DNA of 64,000 nt, taken from positions 3,829,027 to 3,893,026 of the forward strand of contig OV121093.1 in assembly GCA_921293015.1 (NCBI GenBank), written 5' to 3'. Under the pieces are notes generated by a model that worked only from the letters and a program-made list of their open reading frames with translations, was not told the DNA's origin and searched no databases. Below are positions 10,687 to 25,600 of this stretch, one piece after another (position 1 is the first letter of the stretch; each line of letters starts with the position of its first letter). The stretch comes from Phorcus lineatus. Lineage: Eukaryota > Mollusca > Gastropoda > Trochida > Trochidae. The translations under genes and the position numbers were made by a program.

Positions 10687-13600
10687 GTGAGTACAGTTTT
10701 AGACTTCATTTTGTTTCAGGGTTCTGTCGAAGTTTTTTTTCCCAGGTTCCTTTACACGCTTTTCACGATGAGCGAAATCTTGTGGAAGGTAAACTTTGAT
10801 TGGTTGATTACACACGGTTTTATGTTTTTCAGCTTGTTAATTGTTGCCTGGGGACTTTTTGGTATGATGATTTATACAAAAATGTTGCTTTTGTAGTTAA
10901 AAAAAAGAAGTTGACATTCCTTAAACCATTATTTCAGATATTGTCAATTTATAGAGTAACAATCAGTTCAGTGTTTTGAAAGAAAGGGAATAAGTGTTTT
11001 GGGGGAACTTGCCCATATTCCACCTGCGTTCAGCCATGAAAGTCTTTTCATTCTGAAGTTCAGACAGTCAGCTTCACATTTCATACATGCACTGTGGATA
11101 GAAATCCATGAAATCAGTAAATATTAGTTTGTCCAATACTCAATACGATTGCCCTTACCCATGGCCTGTGGTATGTAGGGGACAGGATGGTGCAGTGGTT
11201 AGCAAATAAGAATTTGATTAATTCTTGAATACTTTCCGTCTCTATCATTTATCTTATAATGTAGGTAATTGTTATCAATTGTGGGATTCTGTTTTTAGAT
11301 AGAAGTGAAGTATTTTAATGAGATTTACATTATTAAGAAGAACGAGTAGCATCAAAATAACGTATCAATGAGTAGCATCAAAATAACGTGCTATGTCTAT
11401 TCAGAGGTTGAGCTTCGCGAGTTTTACATCATGAAATGTCTGAAATAATGAATTCTAATATGACATCACACTGTTACCAAGGGGACAGGCGCTTCCATGG
11501 AGCCGCTCAACATATAAGTGATCCTGTTTATTGCATAAATTAATATAATTTTGTCATATGATGATGGATAGAAAATCTGTCAAATTTTCACAAATACCAT
11601 TTTTATCTCGTATCTTTAGGTTGAAAGGTTAAATTTTCACTCATAGCTAGTCTCTCTTGAAAATATGACCACTCTACCTCACTCAGTGACATAAATGTGC
11701 TATTAGTCTAGAAATCTATACATATATAGACAATATTTGAAAAAGAGTTTACAAGTACACAGAGCCACCATTACTCCAACATGTTTCATTGATATCTTTA
11801 AAAAAGTTATTATGTTATGATGTCACAATACCATTGACATAACAATGGTATGACGTCACAATAAAGCAAGCGGTAGGATGGACACAATATTGAATTCATA
11901 GAGGAAAGAATTGTTATTATTCTTAAGCATTAAGTTGAGGCTTTAACATTTTAATATATATATATGAGTGGGACTTTCTTGAATTGCTTTGTTTTGTTGA
12001 TGATGTTGCACTGCTGAGAGTCCAACCATGTTCCACAAACATCATGCTGATGAGGTCCTAAAGACCGAAACAGCTGGCTGTCCATGGATATATATCTCAT
12101 TCACCATATCTTTTATATATTCTCTAATATTCTCTAGTACAAAGAGAGGATTCTATTTAGCTTCGGCCCATCATCTTGTTAATTGCATTAAGTGACAGAA
12201 AACTTGCTGCACTTTTACCAGTCTGTTGAATCTAATAAAGAGTACATGAGATAATGACGTAAAACGATATAATATCCCAAAATTGACAAATTAAAATTGA
12301 CAAATTTAGGATAAATGTTTTTCATTTAAAGTGAAATTGCGGTATTTTTTGTCAAATAACGGGTCTAAAGGAAGCAAACAATTCCTCAAGTTACATGCTA
12401 AAATAAAATATTCATGACATACATAAAAAACAGAAATGACTCCCCAACATTTTTTTTCACAACATACTCTTTAAAGGGCAGTAGCATGGGTGGTTTTTAG
12501 ATGAATAAAGTTATCTCATGAAAACAAAAATAAGTGTGATCAATTGGAAGACAATGATTTTTTAATGAAAAGAAGAGATTTTAGAATGAACAAACCTTGT
12601 TCAGGCTCTGCAAAGCTGTTTCCCTTCATCAATCAATTGAAAAGTCTTCACCTGAAAGTGCCTGCCATTTATTTTTATTTGATACTTGATAATTTCTCCT
12701 GAAACTTAGATAACCAGGTTAAGTAAGGAGATGTTTGACCAATTGGACAAAATATAATTATTATTAACTAGTGTTTAGTTTGGAAAAATTTGAGGGATTA
12801 AAGTTCCCTAAAATAGAAATGCCCTTTGATGTATTGCAAAGTAAACATTAGCAAGGAAGCTCAGATGGATCAACATATGAAAAGTTAAAGCAGTAAGAAT
12901 TTGAAATACAAGCTATAAAAAATGTAAAAGTGAAGACTCGTCAGAAATTGTAAGGAAGTGTAACGATTAACCAATTGAACTGATGTGAAACAGCAAGTGA
13001 GGTTTTGTCAAGAGGAACCTAAACATTAAAGAGAGCACCTGTCGAGAACAAAGAACTGCCCTATATTGAGGGATCTATTTAGAACTGGAGCGTTAAAACA
13101 AGTCACTGACCATAGCTTGCAGAACTACTGGGCAAAATGCCAATTCCCCCATCATGCATTGCTCTGTTTGAGGTTGCTGAGGTCACCGTGCGGAGTGGTC
13201 AGTGCTTATCAGCCAATCAGGAGGCCTGAATATGAACTGCAGGTTATCTGGAAGCTACTGCGTACATAGAGGTTTACTGGAGGTGACCTTTCGAGAGATT
13301 GACCCTATGAAACTAATTGTGGACATCTCCAAATGATAGTTTGTAAAGCAAAAGGCAAATCAAGCCATGGGCTCAGCATCATTGTCTGTAGTAGAGAATT
13401 GCTTTACATGCAGTAAGGTTTGGGTGCAATGCTAACTGTATTTCAGTTCAGTACCACCCACTGTTGACTAATTCCAGCCAATGCTCGCAGGTTCAACCAC
13501 AATGCATAGTCACAAGGGTGTAGGGATTTCTCCCTGCAGTAATACAGTTAAACCTAAAATCACCTTGCCTATATTATTAAAGGGATGTGGTTTGGACTAA

Positions 13601-16600
13601 AATTATAAAGTGCAAATGTTTCCCCGTTTTTTGTAATTACTCAAAAAAAACATGATGCAATATATATAGTATATATAACTTCCTTTCTTGAAATATTCTT
13701 AATTTTGATTAAGCAGAAATAAGGGTTGATAATGGGAGGGATATTTGAGAGTGAAATCAGATAGAGTGATGGATTTCTATACCATTAAATTGCAGTCAGT
13801 AAAAAGATTTACATTAATAAAAAAATATTAGTGTTTTGCTCCTAACATGATCTTTTTGACATTTTGGGAAAAGAGGGAAACCAACCCATCTCCATTTAAG
13901 ATATCGCCAACAACTTACATCTAAAAATGTGAAAACATTTGTCATTTAATAAATGTGTGCATGCCTAACAATTTCTAACAATGATTTGAGATGAAATAAC
14001 AGAATCAATTGATGATTTTTGTCATAAAGGACCCTAGTTTGGCTAATGTTCCTGTGTGAGACACTTAAAACAATAAAATAATGATTAGGGATGAAATAAC
14101 AGTATTAATTGATGATTTTTGTCATAAAAGACCCTAGTTCGGCTTCTGTTCCTGTGTTAGACACTTGAAACAATAAAATAATGATTTGAGATGAAACAAC
14201 AGAATCAATTGATGATTTTTGTCATAAAGGACCCTAGTTCGGCTTATGTTCCAGTGTGAGACACTTGAAACAATAAACTTGAAACAATAAAATAATGATT
14301 AGAGATGAAATAACAGTACCAATTGATGATTTTTGTCTTTTAAAAATTCCTTGGTTAATGTCTGGCAAGATCTGTAAGACTTAAGTAGGTGGAGCTCGGA
14401 TGTCTTCGTATCGCTGTATAGTTAAAGACATGACAGGATATCTGGTGAACATCAATTTCAAGTTTTTAAATAATGAAAAATGTATAAATTTTCGGGTAAT
14501 TATTTTATAGATTTCTTAGTTTTAGGCAATAAAGTTTCTTTACACAGTGGCCACTCCGTAAAATGTATTACTTTCCACCTACAAATGACATTTTATATCA
14601 ACATAACCTTTTGAAATGATGGTGTCAACATTTAAAAGCTGCCTCATAAGAAAAACTGATTAAATATTAACAGAGTGAACGGTATATCTTTGTCTCATCA
14701 TCAAATCCTGATCTTCAAGGCAAATGACAACAAGTCATTTAAAGTTCAAAAAGTCATTTACGTTATATTTTTTGTAAATTTACGAAGATTAAGTCAGTTT
14801 TATGTCCAACATAGCTGTGGTAAGATTGAAAGTTTTTTTGTCTCTGAAATTAGAAAATGAAATGTTGTGAGGGGATGATTAGGGAATTGAGTCCATTTTT
14901 GGAAAAACGTAGAAGATGATGGGAAAACTTGTGCACAGCAGTGCTTTGATAGCTCTGATATTGAAAACTGGTTACCACAAAAGTCATTTGTTATGCCTTA
15001 TACAGTAAATAAGTAAAAGATTTAGTCTTGCGAGAGATAAATTTATTTACCTGAAAAGTGTTGTTGAATTATTTCATATGATTAACTCTCATGTTATATC
15101 TACCACTACTCGTCCAATTTGAAAAGGGATGTTCTGGGGTTAACCATTGGAATTTGCTAATTTTGTGAGTATTTAGACAAAATTTCTGGTGGGGGGGGGT
15201 GAACCTCCTGAACCTAACGCCAGTTCTTAAGACTAAATTTTTCTAGCACTGACTTCAACACAGATATATGGAAGTTTAAGAACCTCTACTTTTGCCGATA
15301 ATGTGATTCTAAATACTAAAGTGTTTCGTTTGTTCATTTTCTGAATTGCACTTACGTATCTATCATGTAGGTTTAATTGATATCCATAGAAAAATGTGCA
15401 GGCTTTCTTATGAAAATGTGGTATTTTAAAGAGGGTCTCCTATCAGCTATGGTCCACCATGTTGCTTTGAGGGGAAAATGACATGCATATGGCGCTATCC
15501 TTGTACTAATTTCCTAATGTGATTAAAATAGACATTATGTATTGATAGAAAATCCACAAATTAACCAATGATTTATGATAAGATTAATCATCAATGCCCT
15601 GTAATGCCGTAGCATGGTGTTTCATGCTCACAGCACTCATGGATGGCTTCACTTCTCATCCTTGTTTTATTTTACTGAGTTTGCCCTCTATTTAATCGAG
15701 GTGAGGTGAGGTGAGGTGAGTTGAGTTGGTGTTTAACGCCGCTTTCAAGATCATTTCACTTATATCGCGGCTGCTAGTATTATTGCAGGGAGAAAGCCCG
15801 CAACACCATTGTGGCTATGCATTGTGGTGAAACCTGCGAGCATCGGCTGGAACTAGCAAACCATGGGTGGTACTGCGCTGAAATTCAGACAAAGTTGCCG
15901 AGCCCCTGGCGGGATCTATTTAATCTAGTTGTGGAATCAAAATCAACAAAACTGTTATCATCAGTACCATGTTTCAGTTTTGTTTTGTTACAATTTATGT
16001 ACCAATAACATACCTGTATAAATGTAAATGTCCCCTTGATTTATTTCTTCCCACAAAAAAGATCCCGATAGGAATGTCCTTTTAATATCTTGTTTTGTAA
16101 GTGCTAAATTATCCATTATTGAAAATATTTCGTATATCTAAACCTATGTATGACGAGTAAACATTAAATTCCATTGTAGATTGATATAAAGAATGTGTTC
16201 CCAAATAAAAGCCTTTACATACCGAATACAATTAGGTTCTGATCTTAAGTAAACATTGGATTCCATTGTCAATCAATATACAAAATAAAACTTCTATCTT
16301 CTGAAATCAAAATTTCTTTCATGACGAGTACAATTGGGTGCAGATCTTAAGTAAACATTGAATTCCATTGTCAATCAATACAGAAAATAAACTACAATCT
16401 TCTGAAATCAAAGCCTTGATTATGACTAGTAGTAGATGGTGTTGATTTTATGTAAACATTGAATACAGATAACTTAAACTTTCTGTCAAGAATATCCTTA
16501 TGCTAGGAATAAGGGTGGGTATCACTCCTCATTTTCCTATCGCAATATATAGACGATATTATATGAGTTCATTACAAACTATGTTTAGGACACAAGTACC

Positions 16601-19600
16601 TAAATATTAGTATTTCCCGAGCCAGAGCCAAGGATATAGTGATATTTAGGCACGAGTGTCGTCAACATAGTATGTCATGGGCAAGAATGTGATATTCTGT
16701 TTATTACCGAAGTCGCAAAATCAAAGGAAATAATCAAAATCAACCTCCTAGCATGGGCGGGTTTACCTGCTGCTGTGACATTTGTAATCCAACGTCATAG
16801 GTTATCATGACGTCAAAGCATAGTTTGTGACATGACGTCACAATGAATATTTTGCCCTAGCGCATTGTATCAAAAACATGAACCCCGATATGATTTCCTT
16901 CATAGGTAATAAATTGTGATACAGAAAAGCATATTGCAATATATTTGTACTTTCATAATTTATTTTTTCCAAGCTGTCTTGACTAAATAGCAGCAATTAA
17001 AACAGTGTTCAATGCTCAACTGGCTGTCATTTTGCAAAAAGAGATAATTCAGTGATTTTAACATGTCTGTGCTATTGTCACTTTGTTTAGAACTTTCACT
17101 AAAATCAGTTTTACCTTTCTCTGCAATTTTACATGGAAATTGTTAACTTGAAAAACATCGAGATATTGGATATTTTCAGGAGAGTGTACCGGTACGTATC
17201 ATGTTATTCCTGTATTGCAATATACGGATATTTTGATAATACCTTGCACCTTTAGTTAAGAAAATAGTGTCGTTCATTTATAAAGAATATTCACCAAGTG
17301 TCTTGTGAGGGAAGCAATTAATAAGTAGACATGGGAAATATAACAATGCAAAAGATTTAAGAAGAAAACTGTCTATTTAAGCAAGAATTCAATTTTGTAG
17401 AGAACAAGTTATCATCAGAATTAAACAGCAGGTGGCAGAAAGGTTATTATGCAGAGAAACACGATACCTCTTAGTGTTATAATGTATTCATTAGGAAAAA
17501 TCTCTTTGTTTGGATTTGTATTTGGCTGAGATGGGGTTTTAATGACTATTAGAAATAAGCTACATCCATATGTTGATTAAAAGAACAAATCAAGTCTGTT
17601 TTCAACAGTAATGTCACACCGGGTATTTAAGGACATCTTTGAGGACATAGTTCTTTGAATCAAACGCCACCTTCTTTGTTTCTTCCCCCTCCGCATTCAT
17701 TAATAATTACTAGTACTTGTTCCTATTCATTGGCTAGAATTGGGTCAAGAAATTCCTATCTTCTATTTATACCACCGTGGGTTGGAAAAATCAATAGCAC
17801 CACTGCTAGCTGCACAGTGTTGCAAAGTAACCACAGCTCTTACTTGTAGCTCGGGAATGGCCATTGGTGTCGTAGAAAAGAAGGGAGCTGGTTTGTAAAA
17901 AAAAGGGGAGGGTGGTGTATAAGTGCAAATATGACTTTTATGACACTGGTTGTTGTGCAAAGTTGCCACAGCTCTTGCTTTTAACTCGGGAATGGCCAAT
18001 GGTGTTGAAGAAAAGAAAGGAGCTGGTTTATAAAAAAGGGGAGGGTGGTGTAAAAGTGCAAATATGACTTTTATGACACTGGTTGTTGTGCAAAGTTGCA
18101 TTTTTGAAAAAGCTCTTGCTTGTAGCTCGGGATTGCCATTAACCTTGTAGAACAGATGGGCAGGTGAAAACATCGGTATTAATTCAATGAAATGTGTTAT
18201 TTTTAGGGTTCTTTGAAATACTACATAAATGCCCTGAAACATATTGTAAACTTCGCCTCTTTAATCAGGTAGAGGCATTATCATTGTTCTTGGAAATCTT
18301 TGATTCACAACTCATCTATTTTCTGAAACATTTTATGAAGACCACTTTTAGACTTGAATGCGCTGAAATATGTAAATAAATCGTAGTGCCTCAAATGCAG
18401 AATAATTTCAGTGAAACATTTTCCTCTTTTATCAACTAGAAGAATTGGCATTAATTCATGGAATCTGTGTATAAGTGCCATATAATGCTTCTTTAAATCA
18501 CAGAAATTTGTGAATGAAGTTTGTCCCTCTAATGCTGCCTTAATTCACAGAAACTTATTCATCAATGGCATCTTATTCATGCTTTTTTAAGTCACTGAAA
18601 ATTGTTATAATGACATCCTTATAAGTTTGCACTTTTCGCTGAAATCAATGAATGCAGCACCTTTTAATTCTGCATTTATTAATAGAATCTTAACTTTGCC
18701 TCTTAAATCAAGTAAAAGCAATAACATTAATTGTGGCATGCCTGCATTTTGAATGCTGAGAGCACTGAATAATTGTCACCCCTTTAATCTTGAATCAATT
18801 CACAGAAATATCACAGCCTCTCAAATGATGAATTTAATCCCAAAAAAATAGTTAATCATTGTCGTCCCTTTGATCTTGAATCATTTCACAGAATTATCGC
18901 ACCAACTTAAATGCTGAATTAATTCAGTCCATGTTAAAGTCTATGAATCAATGGGTCCAATGATCTTTGATCAATTCACAGAAATATCACAGCCTCTCAA
19001 ATGCTGCATTAAATCTAAAAATTAGTTAATCATTGTTGTCCCTTTAATCTTGAATCATATCACAGAAATATTTTAGCAACTCAAATGCGGCAATTATATA
19101 CAGAAAGAGTTGGTCTCCGTGGCTGATAATGTGATGTTAGTTTGAGAGAACCACTCTGGATTAGCGAGACGATACCTCCTTCCCTCGCCCTCTCGTAGGG
19201 TTTCCGTCAAATAATCAATAGTGTATGATGCAACTGGGTATAGTTGCCATGTTTTGGAGACCAAGACTCGCGTGAATGAGGAGATTAAATATTCTTTCAT
19301 TTGATCACGTGAAAGGTTTAGTTGTGGTTCCTGTGATACATTTTGTTATTTGATCCTTTGAAAGATTTAGGTATTTGATCATTTGACAGATTTTGTTATT
19401 TCATTGTGTGAAAGATTTTGTTATTTGATCGTTTGACGGATTTTGATGTTTGATTGCGTGAAAGATTTTGTTTTATGAACCTTTGAAAGATTTTGATATT
19501 TGATCGTGAGACAAATTTTGATATTTTATTTTGTGAAAGATTTTGTTTTTTGATCCTTTAAAGATTTAGGTATTTGATCGTTTTACGGATTTTGTTATTT

Positions 19601-22600
19601 CATTTCGTGAAAGATTTTGTTATTTGAACTTCTGAAAGATTTAGGTATTTGATCGTGAGACGGATTTTGATATTTGATTGTGTGAAAGATTTTGTTATTT
19701 GATCCTTTGAAAGATTTTGATATTTAATTTTGTGAGAGATTTTTGTTATTTGATCCTTTGAAAGATTTTGTCATTTGATCATTTGAAAGATTTAGGTATT
19801 TGATCCTTTGACGGATTTTGATATTTAATTGTGTGAGAGATTTTGTTATTTGATCAATGAAAGATTTTGTTGTTTGGAAGGTTCAGCCATAGTTTTTTTC
19901 ATGTTATTGTATGATATCTGAGCCTGCCTCACTTGGTTGGTCAATATTCTATGTATGTCATATTTCCTAGTTTTGTCACATCCTATATCTGTCCACTTCC
20001 TAGATCTGTTACATCCCTGTCACATCCTATATCTGTCCAGTTCCTAGATGTGTTACATCCCTGTCACATCTTTTATCTGTCCAGTTCCTAGATCTGTTAC
20101 ATTCCTGTCACATCTTTTATCTGTCCAGTTCCTAGATCTGTTACATTCCTGTCACATCTTTTATCTGTCCAGTTCCTAGATCTGTTACATTCCTGTCACA
20201 TCCTATATCTGTCCAGTTCCTAGATCTGTTACATTCCTGTTGCATGTTATATCTGTCCAGTTCCTAGATCTGTTACATTCCTGTTGCATGTTATATCTGT
20301 CCAGTTCCTAGATCTGTTACATTCCTGTCACATCCTATATCTGTCCTGTTCCTAGATCTGTTACATTCCTGTCACATCCTATATCTGTCCTGTTCCTAGG
20401 TCTGTTACATTCCTGTCACATCCTAGATCTGTAAAGCTCCAGGATCTGTTATGTTTATAGAACGGTCACACTCCTAGTATTGTTATGTTCCTAGATCTGT
20501 TACACTACTAGAACTGTCATACTTCAAGATCTTTTACGATCCTAGATCCGTCAAGCTCTTGGGTCTGTCACGTTGGTAGACCTGTCAAACTCCTAAATCT
20601 GTTATACTCTTAGATCTGTCACTTGAAAGTTACTGTTTGTTATACTTCAAACAAGTGTCTGTCTTCATTATGACCTATTTGGTTCGACTTTAATGGGACA
20701 TATGTTTCATGTATATCACTTTACCTAGCATTGATGTGTCTTTTCAGTGTCCATCAGTATGTCCGATGTCCAAAATGTCCAACTGTTCAGTTCTCATTTA
20801 GTTGACAGTATAATTGTCCCAAGTTGAAAATAATCCTCACGTTTCTCAGGTGCTGTTGTTGTTGATCTCTTGATTTGTCAAGAAATAATAGAAATTTTAT
20901 GTATTTTTAAAGTTTCTACAAATAAGTCTGTCCAGGAACTGTAACTCTTCAAAGATACAAGATATTCTTAGCTATATTCATTATTTATGCCGTAGGCATC
21001 ACGATCCTTTCTTTCATAATGCAGAGAATTTGAATCCAACTAAAAACATTAATGTTTTTATCCTTGCAAAATGGTAAGATAAAGAAATAATTAAAGAGAA
21101 TCCTATATTTTATACCAACGCTCAAAGGCATCTCTTTGATACCTTGTTTCAAACTCGATAAGGGAATGAGGGTGGATCAGATAGATTCAGAGAGGGTTTA
21201 ATGAAAAAGAATAATTTGATAGGTGTGAATAGATAGACAGGAATAGATTTGACAAAAAGTCCAAGAAAAGGCAATTATTGAACTTTATTTGATGAAAAAG
21301 AAAAGACTTCCATGGATATAGAATAGGTTGATTATTTCAAGAACTTGTCAAAGAACATGTCACCTGAACAATAATTAACTATAGTTCACCTTTTAAAAGA
21401 GAAAGAAATTAAGTATCGCTAAAGCCTGTTGATTGCATTGTCAGTGTCATTTTATTGCGTATATGTTGACGGCAGTCCACCAATGATGTTCAGTCACTAG
21501 TTACATGCTGATCTACCCATAAAACTTGAACCGATTCATGTCCACATCAAGGTTCCTCATCAGCTGTCATTTTGACTCCAAACCACCCAATCTCCCCCTC
21601 CCCATAGCTTATCCACTCCCCATAGTTTATCCACTCTCCATAGCTTATCCACTCTCCATAGCTTATCCACTCCCCATAGCTTATCCACTCTCCATAGTGG
21701 ATAACTCCCCATAGCGTATCAACTCCCCATAGCGTATCCACTCCCCATAGCGTATCCACTCCCCATAGCTTATCCACTCACCATAGCTTATCCACTCTCC
21801 ATAGCTTATCCTGTCTCCTCCCTCTTAATCCCTCCCTCCTTTTGCTTTCTGTAAATTACCTAACTGTTGCAGTTCCTCTATCTTCCTGAACCACACCTAT
21901 GGTGAATTACCTGACACAGCTTGAGTGTTCCCCCAGTCACCTTTCTACCTCACTCTGTTGCAGTTCCTATATCTTCCTGATCCTCACTTACGGTACTGTG
22001 AATTACCTCACCTGGCTCAACTTGAGTGCTCCCCTCGTCACTTTTCTACCTGACTCTGTTAAACCACACCATAACACCACCACCCATCCCACCGACTCTT
22101 TTCTGGCCCTCTCCCACCAGTCCCCCCACCCTCCCCTTGTCACGTGTCACTTACGTACGACACTAACTCCCCCTCTGCTTGGTACCAACTGTATCTTTGA
22201 TCCCCTCCTACTCCACCAACTCTCTTCTGGCCGTCTCCCACCAGTCCCACCTTGTAATTTAAATGTATTTTACTCAGCTCATTTGCACCACCTAGCTGAC
22301 TTTCCAGTTCTAATTGTATACTTATCTCTTTCCCTGTATGGACCCTTCTTCATCCGACACACTCGTCACACACACACAACATTTAACTCGCCCTCTTTAT
22401 AGTACCCACTTAACCTTACTCAAATCACTTATCCATTCTACCCCACCCCTAACCGATCTCTATACCACTCAGCTCATTAGCTCAACCTCAGATGGAGTCA
22501 TCCATTATACCACTGTCTTCCCCTTCTTGGATCCTTCTTCATCCACTCCACAAAGCATCATTGTTTTTTCCTCACTTTCTATTTAATCTGCCTTCACCTC

Positions 22601-25600
22601 GAATTTTTCCACCTTCCTTCCTCATCTTTGTCTACTGTTTTCCCCCACCTTCATTCATCCTCTCATCATTTTTGTCACCTATATCATTGCATGTTGTTTT
22701 TCCCCACATATGCATGTTGTTTTTCCCCACCTACGCATGTCCTTTTTCCCCACCTACGCATGTCATTTTCCCCCATCTACGCATGTCTTTTTTTCATCCC
22801 AAGGAAGTGTTCCACCCAGCTACTTCCTGGAGTCTCCCCAACAACCCCTAGACTGTCATACAGACCCTATGGCGAAATAGTAAAGGAGCCTTCTTAACTC
22901 TAGAAAATGTTGGCAAGTCTAGTTGCATCAGCCATAGGTTGAAATTAAGTATTGTTCAGGACTCCTTTTTTTATATTATTTCATACCAAATATTGAATGC
23001 AATACCAAATATTGAGCAATAAATTCATTATGAGATTAGTTTTCAAGGACTAAATTTATTAGTCTTCTTCGACACATCTTACAGTTCATTTCTTTTTTTC
23101 ATCAACAAATCAACCCTTTCCTCTTACCCTGTCAATTTGTTTAAGATTTCAACAAACCACTGTCTTAATAACCTAATGTTTCTACCCATCTCTCTTGACC
23201 ACTCATAAAGTACAACTTTACCCTTAAAGAAAATGTTTCAACCCTCACACCACGAGATCATGGCGAGCCCCCTTCCTCAAATCCCTTATCTGGAATCTTC
23301 ACAGAGTTAATATCCATACCCAACCTCATCCTCCATCCTTAAACTCAGAGATCCACCCTCCAACCCCCCTGAATAACAGTGCTTACCCTCATTTCCATCC
23401 ACCTCCTCTCTTACATCTTCCCCTAACCCCCTCCTCCTCTCCCCCCCCCCCTCATCCCCAGTGCAAGAGAGCGATCCAGCTAACCCTATTCCTGCCTTTG
23501 CTAACCCATCTTGACCTATATTTTTTCTGTAGGGGAGAACAAAGGCATCTCCTCTACGGCAGGCAGGCTGAAAGTAGTGCTAATGGTCACATGACCGCAT
23601 GGCGACCAATAAGAAGAGGGCAGTGCCTGCTCAATCAATGGGACGGAGTGATAAGGATGTTTTCCTGTACTGTCCAGGCTGAGGGCAAGATCTCGTATTA
23701 CGGAGCCTTTGTGAGGAGGAACTATTTTTTTCTCTTGTGACCTTTAACCCCAAGCGACCTCCGACCCCCTTGTCAGTGTCCAGTCAATGTTGCTTCTGTT
23801 TGGCCCTGTTGACTAAGCTACTGTACTGCTTAGCAGTTCTTGTAAACAGGTCTCGAACGAATGACCCGGAGATTTTGAACATTCTACTCTCCCGGCTAGC
23901 ATTGTATGGTCCTTTTTTTACGAGCACTGATCCTGTGTTGCATGAAAGGGGGCTTAATAGATTTATGACTCCGGTATTTTAGTTTATTTGTACTTTTCTC
24001 TGGCTATGTGAGAACCAGGATAAATGAAAGAAAATCTGTTTTATTGAATGGTGATAATTACGTAGTTGACTTGGGTATATAATTCTGGCTGAAAGAAAAA
24101 TGTTTGTGATTTCATGGATTAAGAATAACTTATTTTACCAATTCCAAATAAGTTTATTATTCTGTCATATTCTTCCTCTTTTTAAAGGAATGTTGTTAGT
24201 TTTCTGTTTTCGGAAGTTAAAGAAAATTTAATGTGTAATCTGATGTCGGGGGAGGTTATTTTTGTCGTTGGCAAAATATGATTGAAGAATATAACTATGA
24301 TTTGAGGTAAATAATTATCAAAAATTTTCTATACAAATTTGATTTTTTAGAAAATGAATATTAAAATATCGCTATAAATTGTTAACAAACATGAAAAAAC
24401 AATAAACATGCTTATGAAATATATTTCTTTTTTTCCCAAAGGATTTCATCCTAATGGAATGGGTTACAAACAGCTGAATATTAAGTTAAGCTTTTTGAAA
24501 GCTTATGGAAATAACTTAGGCGATTTAAATGATAACATATCAAACAGCATTGCTGATTGCTCAACTAACTTTGATTGCATCCAATCATAGATCTACATTT
24601 CTACACCAAGAAACTTTCGTATTATGACAGAGGTTGTATAGGAATTTATGACAGAGCTACCTCGGTTGGAAGAGAATGGCATGATCGATTTGTCGTAATC
24701 TACAGTAGCTATTGAACACCTCAGTGCTCCTAGGTGAAGTTTAGTCATAGTCAATTAGCTATAGATTATAGACTCGAACCTAGACCAGGGCCTCGATTTC
24801 TCTACATTTTAATGCTAATTGAGCGACAACTTATTATATACAGTAAGTAGGAACAGGCTCTACTTGATCACCCCAGTACTCCGAGGTGAAATTATGTCAT
24901 ATAACAGGTATATATCATAGACTCTGTCATAGACCAGGGCCTCGATTTCTCTACATTTAAATGCTAATTGACGGACTACTTATTATCTACAGTAAGTAGG
25001 TACAGGCGCTACTTGATCACCCCAGTACTCCGAGGTGAAATTATGTCATATAATATGTCAGAAAATATATCAGGATATTTATATCGTGAGGGTCCATGAT
25101 ATATCGATGTATTGCAACAAGAGACAATATATCCAGTTTTTTTTATATCCTGACACTATTAACAAATAACACTGTTTTTTCTATTATAGATATTACAGTG
25201 ATAAGCCAAACAGAAAATGATATGATTATGTTTGATATTTAATCTGTTATTTCACAGTCTCTCTGATTTAATTATTTCCCTTCATGTAAAGTTTATGACA
25301 GTTTGCAGCTAAGAAATCAAATTGATGTCTTATATCCTATCCATTCTTCTTTCATAAACTGTAAGAAATCGGGATACATATTGTATCTCAGCCATGGTAT
25401 AGTGATGATTATTGTCTCGCAGGTTCCTTCGCTGTTCTTCCATAATATATCGCCTTGCCTAATAAAACTGGAATCAGGATATATTTTCTCGTCACTTAGG
25501 CCACGAAAAACAGCTCTCCTAGCTTAAGTTAAATCATTTATTAGTAATATATTAAATGAGCTGGGTCAAAAACAGTGACATAGTCCAGGCATAGGATTGT

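Larger units (their letters stand above)
21590..23460. other. 1.9-kb pyrimidine-rich tract
   Basis: The + strand is strongly biased to C and T (for example CCCTCTCC-, CCTCCTCC- and TTTTTCCCC-type runs), ending in a C10 run near 23441-23450. Several overlapping ORFs here are Ser/Pro/Leu-rich by composition and not credible proteins. It includes the 18-bp and ~24-bp arrays listed separately. Confidence 0.75.

Noticed and set aside
21526-21777. Repetitive ORFs on both strands (six-residue units)
   Set aside because: Artefact of the 18-bp tandem array.
21899-22897. Ser/Pro/Leu-rich ORFs
   Set aside because: They overlap in several frames within a pyrimidine-rich tract, with no domain, signal or splice support.
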